A stretch of DNA of 64,000 bases, taken from Angelakisella sp. GTDB taxonomy: Bacteria > Bacillota > Clostridia > Oscillospirales > Ruminococcaceae. Where the stretch lies: the NCBI GenBank assembly GCA_020024555.1, contig JAHHTQ010000004.1, positions 37,052-101,051 of the forward strand, written 5' to 3'. Positions 34,265 to 43,664 of the stretch are shown here, in pieces. The notes beneath the pieces were generated by a model that ran no database searches, was not told the DNA's origin, and was given only the letters and a program-made list of their open reading frames with translations. Numbering within the stretch: position 1 is the first letter of the stretch; every line of letters begins with the position of its first letter. Made by a program: the position numbers and the translations under genes.

Positions 34265-36202
34265 TTACTCCTTATAGAAGGAATTAACGGTTTTAATAAA
34301 TTCTTCCATAGTATCAATAAAACCTATTCCTGTATTTGAAATAAATTTTGAAGAAAAATACAGAACTTTACCGTCTTTTATTGCAGAAATGTTGTTCCAA
34401 TAATCCGGATTTTTTGCAAAATCTTCTTCCATTGCTTGTTTATGACTTTCGCTGTCCATTGTACCGCCTACGCAAAGAACCAAATCGGGATTATAGCTTA
34501 TTGCTTGTTCCATATCCAAAGGCGCCATTGATGTAGTTTTATTTTCATAAACATTCTTAAAACCCATCATTTTAGCCATTGAAGCAAGAGTACCTTCTTC
34601 GGTTTGAATAAAGTGTGACGGTGGTGAAGATTGCAGAACCATTACTTTTTTATTTGAATATTTTGCTTGTAAATCCGTCAGTTCTTTTTCCAAAGACTCA
34701 AAACGAGCCATTATTTCTTTGCCGTTTGATGAATTTTCACCAAAAGCTTTTACCAACATTTGAGTTTGGTCTTTTATGTATTCGTATGGAACAGTATGTC
34801 CCGCATTTACATAGTAAACAGGAATATTCGCATCAGTCAGTATCTTGCCGTATTTGTCTTTTGATCTGTCGCCCAAGATAACCAAATCAGGATTTAGAGC
34901 AATAATAGTTTCAATATCTAAATTTGATTTCATAGAAATGTCAAGTTTTTCTGTTGACTCTTCCAAATCTTTTGGCCATTCAACTGCCCCGCCTTTTGGA
35001 ATAGCTATCATTTTAACACCAAGTTTATGTAGAGCCAAAACCGGAGCTTTACTCATAACAACCGTTCTTTCAGGTTTTTTTTCAAGAACTAATGGGTTGT
35101 TAAAACCTTTATCCTGCATATCTTTCGGATATTCTATTGTTATTTTGCCATTTGAAGTATTGTTTTCAGTATCTGGTTTTACTTCAAATTTTTTCTCCAA
35201 CAAATCAATCAAATTATTTATACTTTTAACAATGTGTATACCCTTTGATGTTACATATTCACTTGAAAGATATATAACGTTATTATTTTTTACCGCATTC
35301 AGCGAATTCCATATTTTAGGGTTTTTTGCAAATTCTTCTTTATATACTTTTTCTATAATATCCGATGTTGCGGAAGTAGGAGAAATTGCAAAAATTACCT
35401 CAGGATTTATTTCAACTAATTTTTCCATATCCAAAGGAGCCATACGCAATGTTTTATCAACCAGCGTATCTGCGAGGTTCTCAAACGGCAACATTGAAAG
35501 TATGCTACCCAAATAGCTTTCGGAAGTTTGTTGATAAGAAGGCGGAGTGCCAAACAAAATCATACTTTTTTTGCTTTCCATAGAGGCTTTAAAAGCCTCT
35601 GCTCTTTTTTCAACAGCATTAAATTCTTCTTCTACGGCTTTTGCAATATCGTCAGAACCAAATGAACGGGCAAAAGTTATAGCCTCTTCTTTTACCTCAG
35701 GATATGATACGCCTGGGCCTTCGCTTGTGTAATAAACAGGAATATTTGCATCTTTGAGTTGATTGTCATAATCTTTTTTTAAATGATTTCCCATAATAAT
35801 CAAATCCGGTTCCATAGACATAACTTTTTCAAGGTCAAGTCCGTTCATACCTGTTTCTATTTGAGGAAGTTCTCTGACCCAATCAGGAAAATCTATATAA
35901 TTAGGCGCTTTTCTGAAAGCTATCGGTTTGATATTACAGCGTACTAAAATTTGCATTGCTGAATTAGAAAGTACAATTATTTTTTCCGGTTTTTTGGGAA
36001 GCACAAGTTTTTCTCCCTCTGTACTGTGCATATATGACGGATAATAAATTTCAAATTCCTTAGTATCTGTATTTTCACTTGGTGATATTACTGATGAACT
36101 GTCAGTTTGCGAAGTTTGTTCATCTTGAACTTTTTGTCCACAAGCAACAAAAAGTGTGAGCATTGTTGCAATTGCTAAAATTATAGCTAAAAAATTTTTC
36201 AT
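34265..36202 (-). CDS. Lipoprotein with two tandem Fe/B12-type substrate-binding domains
   Basis: 645 residues, about twice the usual size of this family. Lipobox cysteine C21 (LFVACGQ). Two homologous TroA/BtuF-like domains follow, at roughly 60-340 and 360-640. They share matching blocks: PEKIIVLSNSA/PERTVVMSKAP, FGTPPSY/QSSPPSH, RMAPLDMEKL/SMAPLDMEQA, and EEFAKNPKIWN/EEDFAKNPDYWN. So it arose by internal duplication with divergence. It presumably presents cargo to the FecCD-type permease. The ATG follows AAAGGG; an upstream ATG is less likely. Confidence 0.9.
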   Translation of the reverse strand: MKNFLAIILAIATMLTLFVACGQKVQDEQTSQTDSSSVISPSENTDTKEFEIYYPSYMHSTEGEKLVLPKKPEKIIVLSNSAMQILVRCNIKPIAFRKAPNYIDFPDWVRELPQIETGMNGLDLEKVMSMEPDLIIMGNHLKKDYDNQLKDANIPVYYTSEGPGVSYPEVKEEAITFARSFGSDDIAKAVEEEFNAVEKRAEAFKASMESKKSMILFGTPPSYQQTSESYLGSILSMLPFENLADTLVDKTLRMAPLDMEKLVEINPEVIFAISPTSATSDIIEKVYKEEFAKNPKIWNSLNAVKNNNVIYLSSEYVTSKGIHIVKSINNLIDLLEKKFEVKPDTENNTSNGKITIEYPKDMQDKGFNNPLVLEKKPERTVVMSKAPVLALHKLGVKMIAIPKGGAVEWPKDLEESTEKLDISMKSNLDIETIIALNPDLVILGDRSKDKYGKILTDANIPVYYVNAGHTVPYEYIKDQTQMLVKAFGENSSNGKEIMARFESLEKELTDLQAKYSNKKVMVLQSSPPSHFIQTEEGTLASMAKMMGFKNVYENKTTSMAPLDMEQAISYNPDLVLCVGGTMDSESHKQAMEEDFAKNPDYWNNISAIKDGKVLYFSSKFISNTGIGFIDTMEEFIKTVNSFYKE

Positions 36203-36230
36203 ATTTTTCCCTTTCTTAAAACAATTTAAT

Positions 36231-36995
36231 TTATATTTCAATATTTTCGCTCAGTTTCAAAACTTGGTCTGCTAGGCTACGATAAATATCTTTCATAGAA
36301 GATGTCTCCAACTTTTCAAAAACAGTACCGCCTTTTGCCTCTGCTGCTTGTATTTCCGGTGAGCGAGGAACATATTGTATAACTTTTGTCCCAATTTCAT
36401 CAACAGCTTTATTAACTATTTCCTGTTCGTTTTCAATATTTTTAGCATTCAAAATCAGTCCGCTCAATTTTGCATAACCTCTCTTGCCAAAGTTTTTAAT
36501 TGCCTGCGCGATATTATTCGCCGCATACAGCGACATCATTTCGCCTGAGGATACTATAAATACTTCTCTGGCATAACCTTCTCTGATTGGCATTGCGAAA
36601 CCTCCACATACAACATCTCCCAAAACATCATAAATAACAATATCAGGCTTATATATTTCAAAGGCTTTAAGTTCTTCCAGTTTTTCAAAAGCGGATATAA
36701 TACCTCTGCCGGCGCAACCTATTCCGGGAGTCGGACCTCCGGATTCCACACAAAGTACGCCGTTATATCCTTCAAAAACAATATCTGACAGTTTTAATTC
36801 TTCTCCCTTTTCTCTGAGTTGTTCCAAAACTGTCGGTATTCTTTGACCACCCATTACAGTTTTTGTAGAGTCTGCTTTTGGATCACACCCAACTTGCATA
36901 ACTTTATAACCCTTTTCGGCTAATGCCTCAGACAGATTTGATGTAGTAGTGGATTTTCCTATGCCACCCTTTCCATAAATCGCTATTTTTCTCAT
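36231..36995 (-). CDS. NifH-like ATPase (nitrogenase iron protein family)
   Basis: 254 residues. ATP-dependent reductase component with a bridging [4Fe-4S] cluster at the dimer interface. P-loop GKGGIGKS at 8-15, the CDPKADST switch at 37-44, and both cluster cysteines: C94 in GIGCAGRG and C130 in DVVCGGFAMP. The length is slightly shorter than true NifH. It is the first gene of the operon, behind a promoter with a GTTAG-N6-CTAAC operator. Expected to pass electrons from flavodoxin to the NifD/NifK-like complex. Group IV-like by context; a true nitrogenase role is not supported. Confidence 0.92.
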   Translation of the reverse strand: MRKIAIYGKGGIGKSTTTSNLSEALAEKGYKVMQVGCDPKADSTKTVMGGQRIPTVLEQLREKGEELKLSDIVFEGYNGVLCVESGGPTPGIGCAGRGIISAFEKLEELKAFEIYKPDIVIYDVLGDVVCGGFAMPIREGYAREVFIVSSGEMMSLYAANNIAQAIKNFGKRGYAKLSGLILNAKNIENEQEIVNKAVDEIGTKVIQYVPRSPEIQAAEAKGGTVFEKLETSSMKDIYRSLADQVLKLSENIEI

Positions 36996-37046
36996 TTTAA
37001 ACCTACCTTTCAGTTTAGGAGATACTTACTCTTAAAAAATAATTTA

Positions 37047-37062
37047 GTTAGTATCAACTAAC
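37047..37062. promoter_or_regulatory. Operator GTTAG-N6-CTAAC, site 3 (nitrogenase-like operon)
   Basis: GTTAG TATCAA CTAAC, 52 bp before the NifH-like start and 13 bp downstream of a TATAAT -10 box on the minus strand (37076-37081). The position is that of a repressor site. Confidence 0.75.
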
Positions 37063-37075
37063 TTTTACGCAAAGT

Positions 37076-37081
37076 ATTATA
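37076..37081 (-). promoter_or_regulatory. Predicted -10 box of the nitrogenase-like operon
   Basis: TATAAT on the minus strand (extended GATATAAT). The -35 region is poor (TGTATT 16 nt upstream), so the promoter may need an activator, possibly the adjacent AraC-type protein. Confidence 0.55.
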
Positions 37082-37173
37082 TCACAAAAAAATATATAAT
37101 ACATTCACTGTGTTTATTTATTTTTTAAATTTATTTAGATTTTAAAAAATAATTGTTAAATATTAAATTTTGC

Positions 37174-37200
37174 TTGACATTTTTTGAAATCTGATATAAA
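37174..37200 (+). promoter_or_regulatory. Predicted promoter of the AraC-type regulator gene
   Basis: TTGACA and TATAAA with a short 15-nt spacer. An operator follows 6 bp after the -10 box. Confidence 0.5.
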
Positions 37201-37206
37201 GTATTG

Positions 37207-37222
37207 GTTAGTTGAAGCTAAC
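37207..37222. promoter_or_regulatory. Operator GTTAG-N6-CTAAC, site 4 (AraC-type regulator gene)
   Basis: GTTAG TTGAAG CTAAC, just downstream of the regulator's promoter. Together with site 3 it covers both sides of this divergent intergenic region. Confidence 0.75.
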
Positions 37223-37273
37223 TTGCTGAAATTTTAATGTTTATTTTTATAAGACGGAGATGATATTTTAAAA

Positions 37274-37954
37274 TTGGAACTTATAGAAATTTTATATAAT
37301 CAAAAGGATATTTGTATTGTTTTTAAGGATTTTGGCGTGCAAAAGGCACTTGAACTTATACAACAAAAGCAAGAAAAAATTATATTACTTTCCAATAATA
37401 ATTGTCATCACAATTTATTAATTTTTCTTAATTCACTTAATAAGAGCTTTTACGATTATCTTATCTTTACAACAAATACATATACTGATATATGTTATTT
37501 TAACCAATATTTTAATGAATCAGACCTTAAAAAAGATTTTGATTTTATTGATGCGGTAAAGCAAATTTTATTATTTTATGAAAAATTTTATTGCGGAAAA
37601 GTATACCGCAATAAACACATTTACAGAGTATGCGAATATATACGCTTACACCTAAGCGATGACTTATCTTTGGAAACGGTTGCTTCCAAAATGTATATCA
37701 ATAAATGCTATTTGTGCCACTTATTTACTTCAAATTTGAATATAAATTTTTCTGATTATGTGTGTAAAGAAAGAATCTGTTTGGCAAAGAAACTTCTTTT
37801 AAATCAGAACTTTTCCATAGAATTAATATCAAATAAATGTGGATTTTCATCATGCTCATACTTTTCAAGAGTCTTTAAAAAAATAACAAATTTTTCTCCA
37901 AGTCAATATCGTAAACTTATACAAAACAAAACCATACCTCGACTGACGAAATGA
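37274..37954 (+). CDS. AraC-family regulator divergent from the nitrogenase-like operon
   Basis: 226 residues. The C-terminal 100 residues hold two helix-turn-helix units (DLSLETVASKMYINKCYLCHLF; FSIELISNKCGFSSCSYFSRVFKK). The first 110 residues do not look like the usual cupin sensor and are rich in Cys and His (NNNCHHN, FYCGK), with KCYLCHL, YVCKERIC and SSCSY later, suggesting possible metal or redox sensing. The start is unusual: TTG lies 14 nt after GGAG, whereas an ATT lies 5 nt after it. Likely regulator of the divergent operon. Confidence 0.85.
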   Translation: MELIEILYNQKDICIVFKDFGVQKALELIQQKQEKIILLSNNNCHHNLLIFLNSLNKSFYDYLIFTTNTYTDICYFNQYFNESDLKKDFDFIDAVKQILLFYEKFYCGKVYRNKHIYRVCEYIRLHLSDDLSLETVASKMYINKCYLCHLFTSNLNINFSDYVCKERICLAKKLLLNQNFSIELISNKCGFSSCSYFSRVFKKITNFSPSQYRKLIQNKTIPRLTK

Positions 37955-38279
37955 GCCAATTTTAATATCGGTGATTATAAGTATTTTGTCGCTGTACAAT
38001 CCTTTTGCTGTCTGTCCTATCTTCTTTCCGTAAGATAGCGGCAAACCGCATATTCTTTCAATTCCATATTATACCAATTTCACAAGTAAATTTTATAACA
38101 AGTTTTTCTGAATATAAATATATGCCAAGCAGACCGTCACATAGCAATTTACTATATGACGGTCTGCCGATTTTGTACTTAAATATATTAATTAAGAGAG
38201 AATTGAAATATTAAAAACCTATGCGTATAATATTTCTTATCTATCATAATTACAAATAATAAAATTTTGAAGTAAGGTA
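37955..38279. other. Intergenic region with two hairpins
   Basis: No gene seen. It holds a small hairpin near 38017-38040 (CTATCTT/AAGATAG) and the strong hairpin entered at 38129. Confidence 0.6.
38129..38167. terminator. Strong 11-bp hairpin, probable terminator
   Basis: GCAGACCGTCA pairs with TGACGGTCTGC, extended by 4 bp past one mismatch, with a 7-nt loop, followed on the plus strand by CGATTTTG. The T run is short. It lies between the AraC-type gene and malG and could end either transcript. Confidence 0.55.
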
Positions 38280-39128
38280 TTAACCTTTTACAGCGCCTGC
38301 TGTCATTCCGTTTACAATATGCTTTACAAGACAAAAATATAAAATAACTATTGGTATGGCAATAAATACCGCGCCTGCCGCAAATCTTGAAAAATATGTT
38401 TCGGGCAAATTGAATAATCCAACTGCAACAGTCCACATATTACGGTCTTTTAACAGCAGTTTTGGAAGCAATACATCACTCCAAGGCCACGCAAACTGTG
38501 TAAGCATAGTATACACTATCATAGGTTTGCTTATGGGTAAAGTAATTTTCAAAAATACTTCCAAATTAGTTGCGCCATCAAGTCTCGCCGCTTCAAAAAT
38601 TGTATTTGATATAGAATCAAAATACCCTTTTTGTACCATATAGCCTACGGGAGTGGTAGCCGCATAAAAGAAAATTAATGATTCCAGTCTGTCAATTAAA
38701 CCTAACTGAGTCATAATAATATATATAGCCGTCATACCCATAAACCCCGGAAACATACCCAAAACAAGCGTTGTCTTCTTAATTGTATCTCTGCCTTTAA
38801 ATCGAAATCTTGACATAACATAAGCTGTCAAAAGAACCAAGACACTGCCAATTATACTACTGCAAGTTGCCACATACAAAGTATTGAAAAACCAAGTTTT
38901 GTATGGATACAGTCCATTTACATCATCTGTAAATAAATCTATAAAAGTCTGTAAACTGTATTCCTTTGGAAAAAAGCCTTTAAAGTCATACAAGCTACCT
39001 GTTTTGGAAAAAGACGCAAGAATTATCCATAAACAAGGAAACAAAAATATAACTGCCATAATAATCAGTATTGTATATGTAAGTATATTATCTATTGTCC
39101 TTGATAAATTCAGTTTATTTTTTTTCAT
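38280..39128 (-). CDS. MalG-like sugar ABC transporter permease
   Basis: 282 residues with six membrane segments. The EAA loop EAARLDGATNLEVFLKITLP that docks the ATPase is clear. It follows the MalF-like gene with a 4-bp overlap and is the last gene of the maltodextrin operon. No ATPase is encoded here; such systems often share a distant MsmX-type ATPase. Confidence 0.92.
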   Translation of the reverse strand: MKKNKLNLSRTIDNILTYTILIIMAVIFLFPCLWIILASFSKTGSLYDFKGFFPKEYSLQTFIDLFTDDVNGLYPYKTWFFNTLYVATCSSIIGSVLVLLTAYVMSRFRFKGRDTIKKTTLVLGMFPGFMGMTAIYIIMTQLGLIDRLESLIFFYAATTPVGYMVQKGYFDSISNTIFEAARLDGATNLEVFLKITLPISKPMIVYTMLTQFAWPWSDVLLPKLLLKDRNMWTVAVGLFNLPETYFSRFAAGAVFIAIPIVILYFCLVKHIVNGMTAGAVKG

Positions 39129-40453
39129 TGATAAGTATCCTCCTCTTTAAAAGCTGCGGAGCGAACATAGACTGCCAATGAAAGTACTGCTGTAATTATA
39201 AAAATAACCAGACTTATGGCTGCGCCAATAGAATAATAATTATTGTTTACAGACAGTTTATATAGCCAGTTAATCAATAAATCCGTATCACTTGCAAGGA
39301 AATAATCGGCATAGTTTGAAATAACACCATCTCTCAGGAAGAAGAAAATACCGAAGTTATTGAAGTTACCGACAAATTGACCTATCAATACAGGTGTAGT
39401 CGAGAAAATAACAAACGGTAATGTAATACTTCTAAACTGTTTAAATGACGATGCTCCGTCAAGTGACGCCGCTTCGTAAAGGTCTGTATTGATATTTGTC
39501 AGTATGCCTGTAACCATAAGCATTATGGAAGGTGTGGATATCCACGCATTTACAAGCAAACCTATGCTCCTTGCCCACCACTTTGCAGATGCGTCATTAG
39601 TCAAAAAGAAAATTCGCATCATACCCATTTGGTCTAGGTAGTAATTGATAGGCCCACTTTGAGAAAACATAAACTTAAAACCAACCATAGTTATAAAGCC
39701 CGGTATAGCATAGGCAAGTATTGGAAAAGCTCTCCAAAATTTTGAACCCTTGACATTTTTTTTATTTAATAGTAGCGCCATACCCAACCCAATAATAAAG
39801 TTAATTGATGTAGACAATAATGCCCATATAATATTCCAATTTAAAATTTTAATAAAGGTACTGCTTATTTTACCCAAACTTGAAATCTTTTTCCAAGCAG
39901 AAAACGACCAATTTGCAAGTTTTGGATATACTACGTCACCGCCAAGATCGGTAAACGCTATCATTATCATAAAAACAATAGGTAAAATTGAAAATATTGT
40001 TACGCTGATAATAGGAATTACAAGCGCTGTTTTATAGAAATTACCATCAACCGCATTTTTAACAGATTCTTTAAAATTGCGTACGGGTTTACCTTTTTGC
40101 GCTTCTCTCAAAGTAAATGTAATGTCCTTTACATTACTTATATAGATAACTATTGTAAGAATTAAAATAAAAATTGCAAATAAACCCAAAATTAACATTG
40201 TTAATGAATTGTCACCGGGAATACCCAACCACAAATTTTCTTCATTTGTACCCAAAGTAAAAAATCCGACTAAATCATTAAATCCTCTGACAATAAAATA
40301 TGTGAGTAGTCCGCCGAATAAGCTAAGGTATAGTAATCCCTTAATAATCTGACCACAGAAAAGCTGTCCAAGTCCCATAACCAACATAGATAACTTTACT
40401 TGCCAAGGAGTCCAGCGAAGAAACTCAATACTATTTTGAAATTTCTTTTTCAT
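39125..40453 (-). CDS. MalF-like sugar ABC transporter permease
   Basis: 442 residues. The N-terminal part has extra membrane segments (about 20-55 and 90-110) and an insert before the core permease domain, as in MalF. EAA loop EAASLDGASSFKQFRSITLP is near residue 330. It starts 10 bp after the binding-protein gene. Confidence 0.92.
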   Translation of the reverse strand: MKKKFQNSIEFLRWTPWQVKLSMLVMGLGQLFCGQIIKGLLYLSLFGGLLTYFIVRGFNDLVGFFTLGTNEENLWLGIPGDNSLTMLILGLFAIFILILTIVIYISNVKDITFTLREAQKGKPVRNFKESVKNAVDGNFYKTALVIPIISVTIFSILPIVFMIMIAFTDLGGDVVYPKLANWSFSAWKKISSLGKISSTFIKILNWNIIWALLSTSINFIIGLGMALLLNKKNVKGSKFWRAFPILAYAIPGFITMVGFKFMFSQSGPINYYLDQMGMMRIFFLTNDASAKWWARSIGLLVNAWISTPSIMLMVTGILTNINTDLYEAASLDGASSFKQFRSITLPFVIFSTTPVLIGQFVGNFNNFGIFFFLRDGVISNYADYFLASDTDLLINWLYKLSVNNNYYSIGAAISLVIFIITAVLSLAVYVRSAAFKEEDTYQ

Positions 40454-40463
40454 ATATATCTCC

Positions 40464-41966
40464 TTAGGACAATGTGTCTATTGCATCACGAATTTGTGTT
40501 ACCAATTTATCCAGACCTGCTTTTATTTGCTCATCTGTCTCATACATTCTTTTTTCGCCACGTTTTTCTCTGAATGGATCTGTTGATAAATCAATTAAAA
40601 ACGAATCCATCGGCGTCCATATTTGTCCGATTTCGTTTATTGCAGGCATAATACTGATATATCCGCCATCTAGATTATCAAACATAATACCAACTGTTTT
40701 ATCTGTTTTTGCAACTTCTTTTGCAACATCTTCCCTAACAGGTGTTACTTGCATCATTTGATTACGAAGAAGAGTTTGTTCATAAGATGTGGCAAATTCT
40801 ACAAAAGCCAGTGACGCATTTGGAATTTTTGTATATGCGGATATACCGTAACCATTGACACCACCCATCATTGTTGGCTTAATTGTCAACTTATCCATAT
40901 CTGTAATAGTATCCTGCCATTTGTCAGCGGTTAAATCTGCGCTTACAGGAAGTCTTGGCACGCTCACCATCTTTAAATCCGCTTTTGCTTCTTCCTCTGT
41001 CCATTTACCTGTTGATACCATTGAACGTATAAACATACTTGAAACATCAGGAGTAGTGATAGTAGCGAGCATTGTACCGTCTGCCAAATACTGATAACAA
41101 GCTGATGAAAACGTATTATCCAGTATCTCTGTATTATCCATTTGTTCTGCCCATTGTTGTATCAGTTTTGCGCCCTTATAGGCATCACCTTTATTTAATC
41201 CTATATCCTTTGGATTTGTTCCATTATCACCAAAAATATATGCCCCATAGCTCATTAAATAGCCACTCATAAAATATGTATTTACTGTTTCATCAAGATA
41301 TCCATACTTCGTAGGTTTACCGCCTTTTTTTGCTTCTTCTGAATAGGCATACAGCGCTGTATATGTCTCAAAAAAGTCCGGAACATCATTTTTATTAATA
41401 TCCCATTCTGTTTTCCAATTTTCAGGAAGTTTTGACTCAATATAGTAAAGCATACCTGATTGAACATTTAGAGGTATACCGCAATAAAATGTTTCACCAT
41501 TCACTTTTTTGGAATAAGCATTCCATGCGCTTTCCGGAATTTGTTTAAAAATATCCATTTTTTCTACCGGAAGCGGTAGTATATGTTGTTTGTCAGCATA
41601 TTTCATAAGTATATCATTCGCTTGATACCAAACATCTGGACCATAGCCGTAAGGTCCATCGGTTGCAAGATCTGAATATTGGTCAACGTTCATTCTTTCA
41701 GCTGATATTCCTTTATCTTTATATGCTTCGTTAAAAGCATTTATTAATTTATCAACATAACCCAGCTCAATAGCCGTATCATTTTCAAGAACTTTTATAA
41801 CAGCGCCCTGTTCAAGTTCGCCATTGAATTTTGACATAACCTTATCATACATATTCATACTGTTTCCGTTTGAAACAACATTATTGGAAGTATCTTTGCT
41901 ATTACAACCGGTAAACATCGAAAGCGCCATACTTAATGCTAATAATATTGATATGCTTTTTTTCAT
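40464..41966 (-). CDS. MalE-like maltodextrin-binding lipoprotein
   Basis: 500 residues. Signal peptide with lipobox MFTGC, then a type I extracellular solute-binding fold (YGYGPDVWYQANDILMKYADKQ; later GGVNGYGISAYTKIPNASLAFVEFA). It is longer than E. coli MalE. Being next to MalF/MalG-like permeases and a GH13 enzyme, maltodextrin is the likely ligand. Confidence 0.88.
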   Translation of the reverse strand: MKKSISILLALSMALSMFTGCNSKDTSNNVVSNGNSMNMYDKVMSKFNGELEQGAVIKVLENDTAIELGYVDKLINAFNEAYKDKGISAERMNVDQYSDLATDGPYGYGPDVWYQANDILMKYADKQHILPLPVEKMDIFKQIPESAWNAYSKKVNGETFYCGIPLNVQSGMLYYIESKLPENWKTEWDINKNDVPDFFETYTALYAYSEEAKKGGKPTKYGYLDETVNTYFMSGYLMSYGAYIFGDNGTNPKDIGLNKGDAYKGAKLIQQWAEQMDNTEILDNTFSSACYQYLADGTMLATITTPDVSSMFIRSMVSTGKWTEEEAKADLKMVSVPRLPVSADLTADKWQDTITDMDKLTIKPTMMGGVNGYGISAYTKIPNASLAFVEFATSYEQTLLRNQMMQVTPVREDVAKEVAKTDKTVGIMFDNLDGGYISIMPAINEIGQIWTPMDSFLIDLSTDPFREKRGEKRMYETDEQIKAGLDKLVTQIRDAIDTLS

Positions 41967-41988
41967 TTTTACGTTCTCCTGTTCTTTA

Positions 41989-43617
41989 TTATTTTATAAT
42001 TTCAAAACCAAATGGTGCTATGCCTGATTTTATATTTTCAGTTGCATTTATTTTAAGCGCAACTGTTTGTTCTTTACAACTACGTGTGATTGTAACCATT
42101 CCGCCATTTTCTGTAATGTCAAAACAGCCATAAGACAAAGCAGGCTCTTTTTTTAGTTTCATAAGTTCTTTAATTAAATTGTAGGATTCTATGTCCCAAT
42201 TTTCTTTATTCCAATCAAAACATCTTCTGCAATCAGGGTCGTATCCGCCTTCTGTACCTATTTCGTCAGCATAATAAACGCAAGGTATACCGGGATAAAA
42301 GAACATAATAGCCATAGCTGTTCGCAAACGATTACCGTCACCGTCTACGCGTGACAGAAAACGGTCTGTATCATGTGTTCCCAAAAGATTTAACATCTTA
42401 TAATTTGTCGCAATGTTATATGTATTATAAAGTTTTACAAGTCGGTCTCTGAACGTAACCGAATCAATGGTTTTGAACGCAAGTAAATCAAGACAAGCTT
42501 TTGTCAATGGGTAATTCATTGTTCCGTCATACTCATCACCATTTAAATATCTTGCGGGGCGGTGCCAATCTTCGCCGATAATTATAGCATCGGGATTTTG
42601 TTCTGTTACAGCTTCTCTGAAACGGCGAAGAAATTTATGGGAAATCTCATCTGATACATCAAGTCGCCAACCGTCTACATTATATTCTTTCATCCATTTA
42701 ACAGCCACTTTTGAAAAATATTCCATAACCTGTGAATTACCTGTATTAAGCTTAGGCATATATTTTACACTGCCAAAAGTACGATATGTTCCGTCTTCGT
42801 TCCAAAAAAACCAATCATAATATTTTGAGTTTTTTCCGTTCTTTTGCGCATCTATAAAAATGGGATTTTCCCAAGAACAATGATTAAATACGCCGTCCAG
42901 CATAATTTTTATTCCTCTGATGTGCGCATTGTCAACAAGCTTTTTCAGAGCTTCGTTTCCGCCAAAGGCAGAATCAACATTTTCATAGTCTGTAATATCA
43001 TATTTATGATTGCTGGGCGAACAAAATATAGGCGTCATATATATTAAATTTACACCTAAATCTTCAAGATAATCAAGCTTTTCACAAACACCTGTAAGGT
43101 CGCCTCCATGGAAACTTGTAGGAGTTGGTATTTCTCCCCATTTGGCTGTTATATAGTCGGTATTTTTATCTGATTTTCCGACAAAAAAGCGTTCCGGGAA
43201 AATTTGATAACAGACAGCTGTTTTTACCCATTCAGGAACATTTACAATATCGCAAGTAAATTGAGACGTATACTGAAAAAAGTTCATATAGGCATAATTA
43301 TGATCATATTGTTCAGACAAGCCTTCTTCTGAAAAATATCTTTTTATTCCGTCATTACATTCAAGTTCAAAAATATATGCAAAACGGGTATCTGTTAACG
43401 GAACAAAAACATTGTAGTATTCCAGTTCAGAATCAACTTGCGTAAGTTCCATTTGCGCTGAATCTCTGGATTTAAACCACAAGTTTTTATCACAGTTGTA
43501 AACCAATTTAACTGACTTTGCCAGTCCTTTTTGCATCCTAAGACGTATGTGCATTTTGTTATCAAACGGACAGGCATCAACTGTTCCATCTATATGATTA
43601 ATTGATAAATTTAACAT
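41989..43617 (-). CDS. GH13 alpha-glucosidase / neopullulanase-type enzyme
   Basis: 542 residues. An N-terminal beta domain (about 1-120) precedes the catalytic barrel, as in maltogenic amylase and neopullulanase. The catalytic set is complete: nucleophile D320 in GWRLD, acid/base E349 in IIGED, and H415-D416 in GTHDTDR; DGVFNHCS is the conserved region I. There is no signal peptide, so it degrades imported maltodextrins in the cytoplasm. First gene of the GH13-malE-malF-malG operon. Confidence 0.92.
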   Translation of the reverse strand: MLNLSINHIDGTVDACPFDNKMHIRLRMQKGLAKSVKLVYNCDKNLWFKSRDSAQMELTQVDSELEYYNVFVPLTDTRFAYIFELECNDGIKRYFSEEGLSEQYDHNYAYMNFFQYTSQFTCDIVNVPEWVKTAVCYQIFPERFFVGKSDKNTDYITAKWGEIPTPTSFHGGDLTGVCEKLDYLEDLGVNLIYMTPIFCSPSNHKYDITDYENVDSAFGGNEALKKLVDNAHIRGIKIMLDGVFNHCSWENPIFIDAQKNGKNSKYYDWFFWNEDGTYRTFGSVKYMPKLNTGNSQVMEYFSKVAVKWMKEYNVDGWRLDVSDEISHKFLRRFREAVTEQNPDAIIIGEDWHRPARYLNGDEYDGTMNYPLTKACLDLLAFKTIDSVTFRDRLVKLYNTYNIATNYKMLNLLGTHDTDRFLSRVDGDGNRLRTAMAIMFFYPGIPCVYYADEIGTEGGYDPDCRRCFDWNKENWDIESYNLIKELMKLKKEPALSYGCFDITENGGMVTITRSCKEQTVALKINATENIKSGIAPFGFEIIK

Positions 43618-43628
43618 TTTTACCTCTC

Positions 43629-43657
43629 TTGACAGTTATTTTTATATATGTTAATAT
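43629..43657 (+). promoter_or_regulatory. Predicted promoter of the LacI-type regulator gene
   Basis: TTGACA, a 17-nt spacer and TAATAT. The expected start point falls at or one base before the regulator's ATG, implying an almost leaderless mRNA. Confidence 0.65.
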
Positions 43658-43664
43658 TAAGCTT

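Noticed and set aside
29931..36995. Identification as a true nitrogenase (nitrogen fixation)
   Set aside because: The NifK-like subunit lacks the P-cluster cysteines, both subunits are short, and no cofactor-assembly genes are present.
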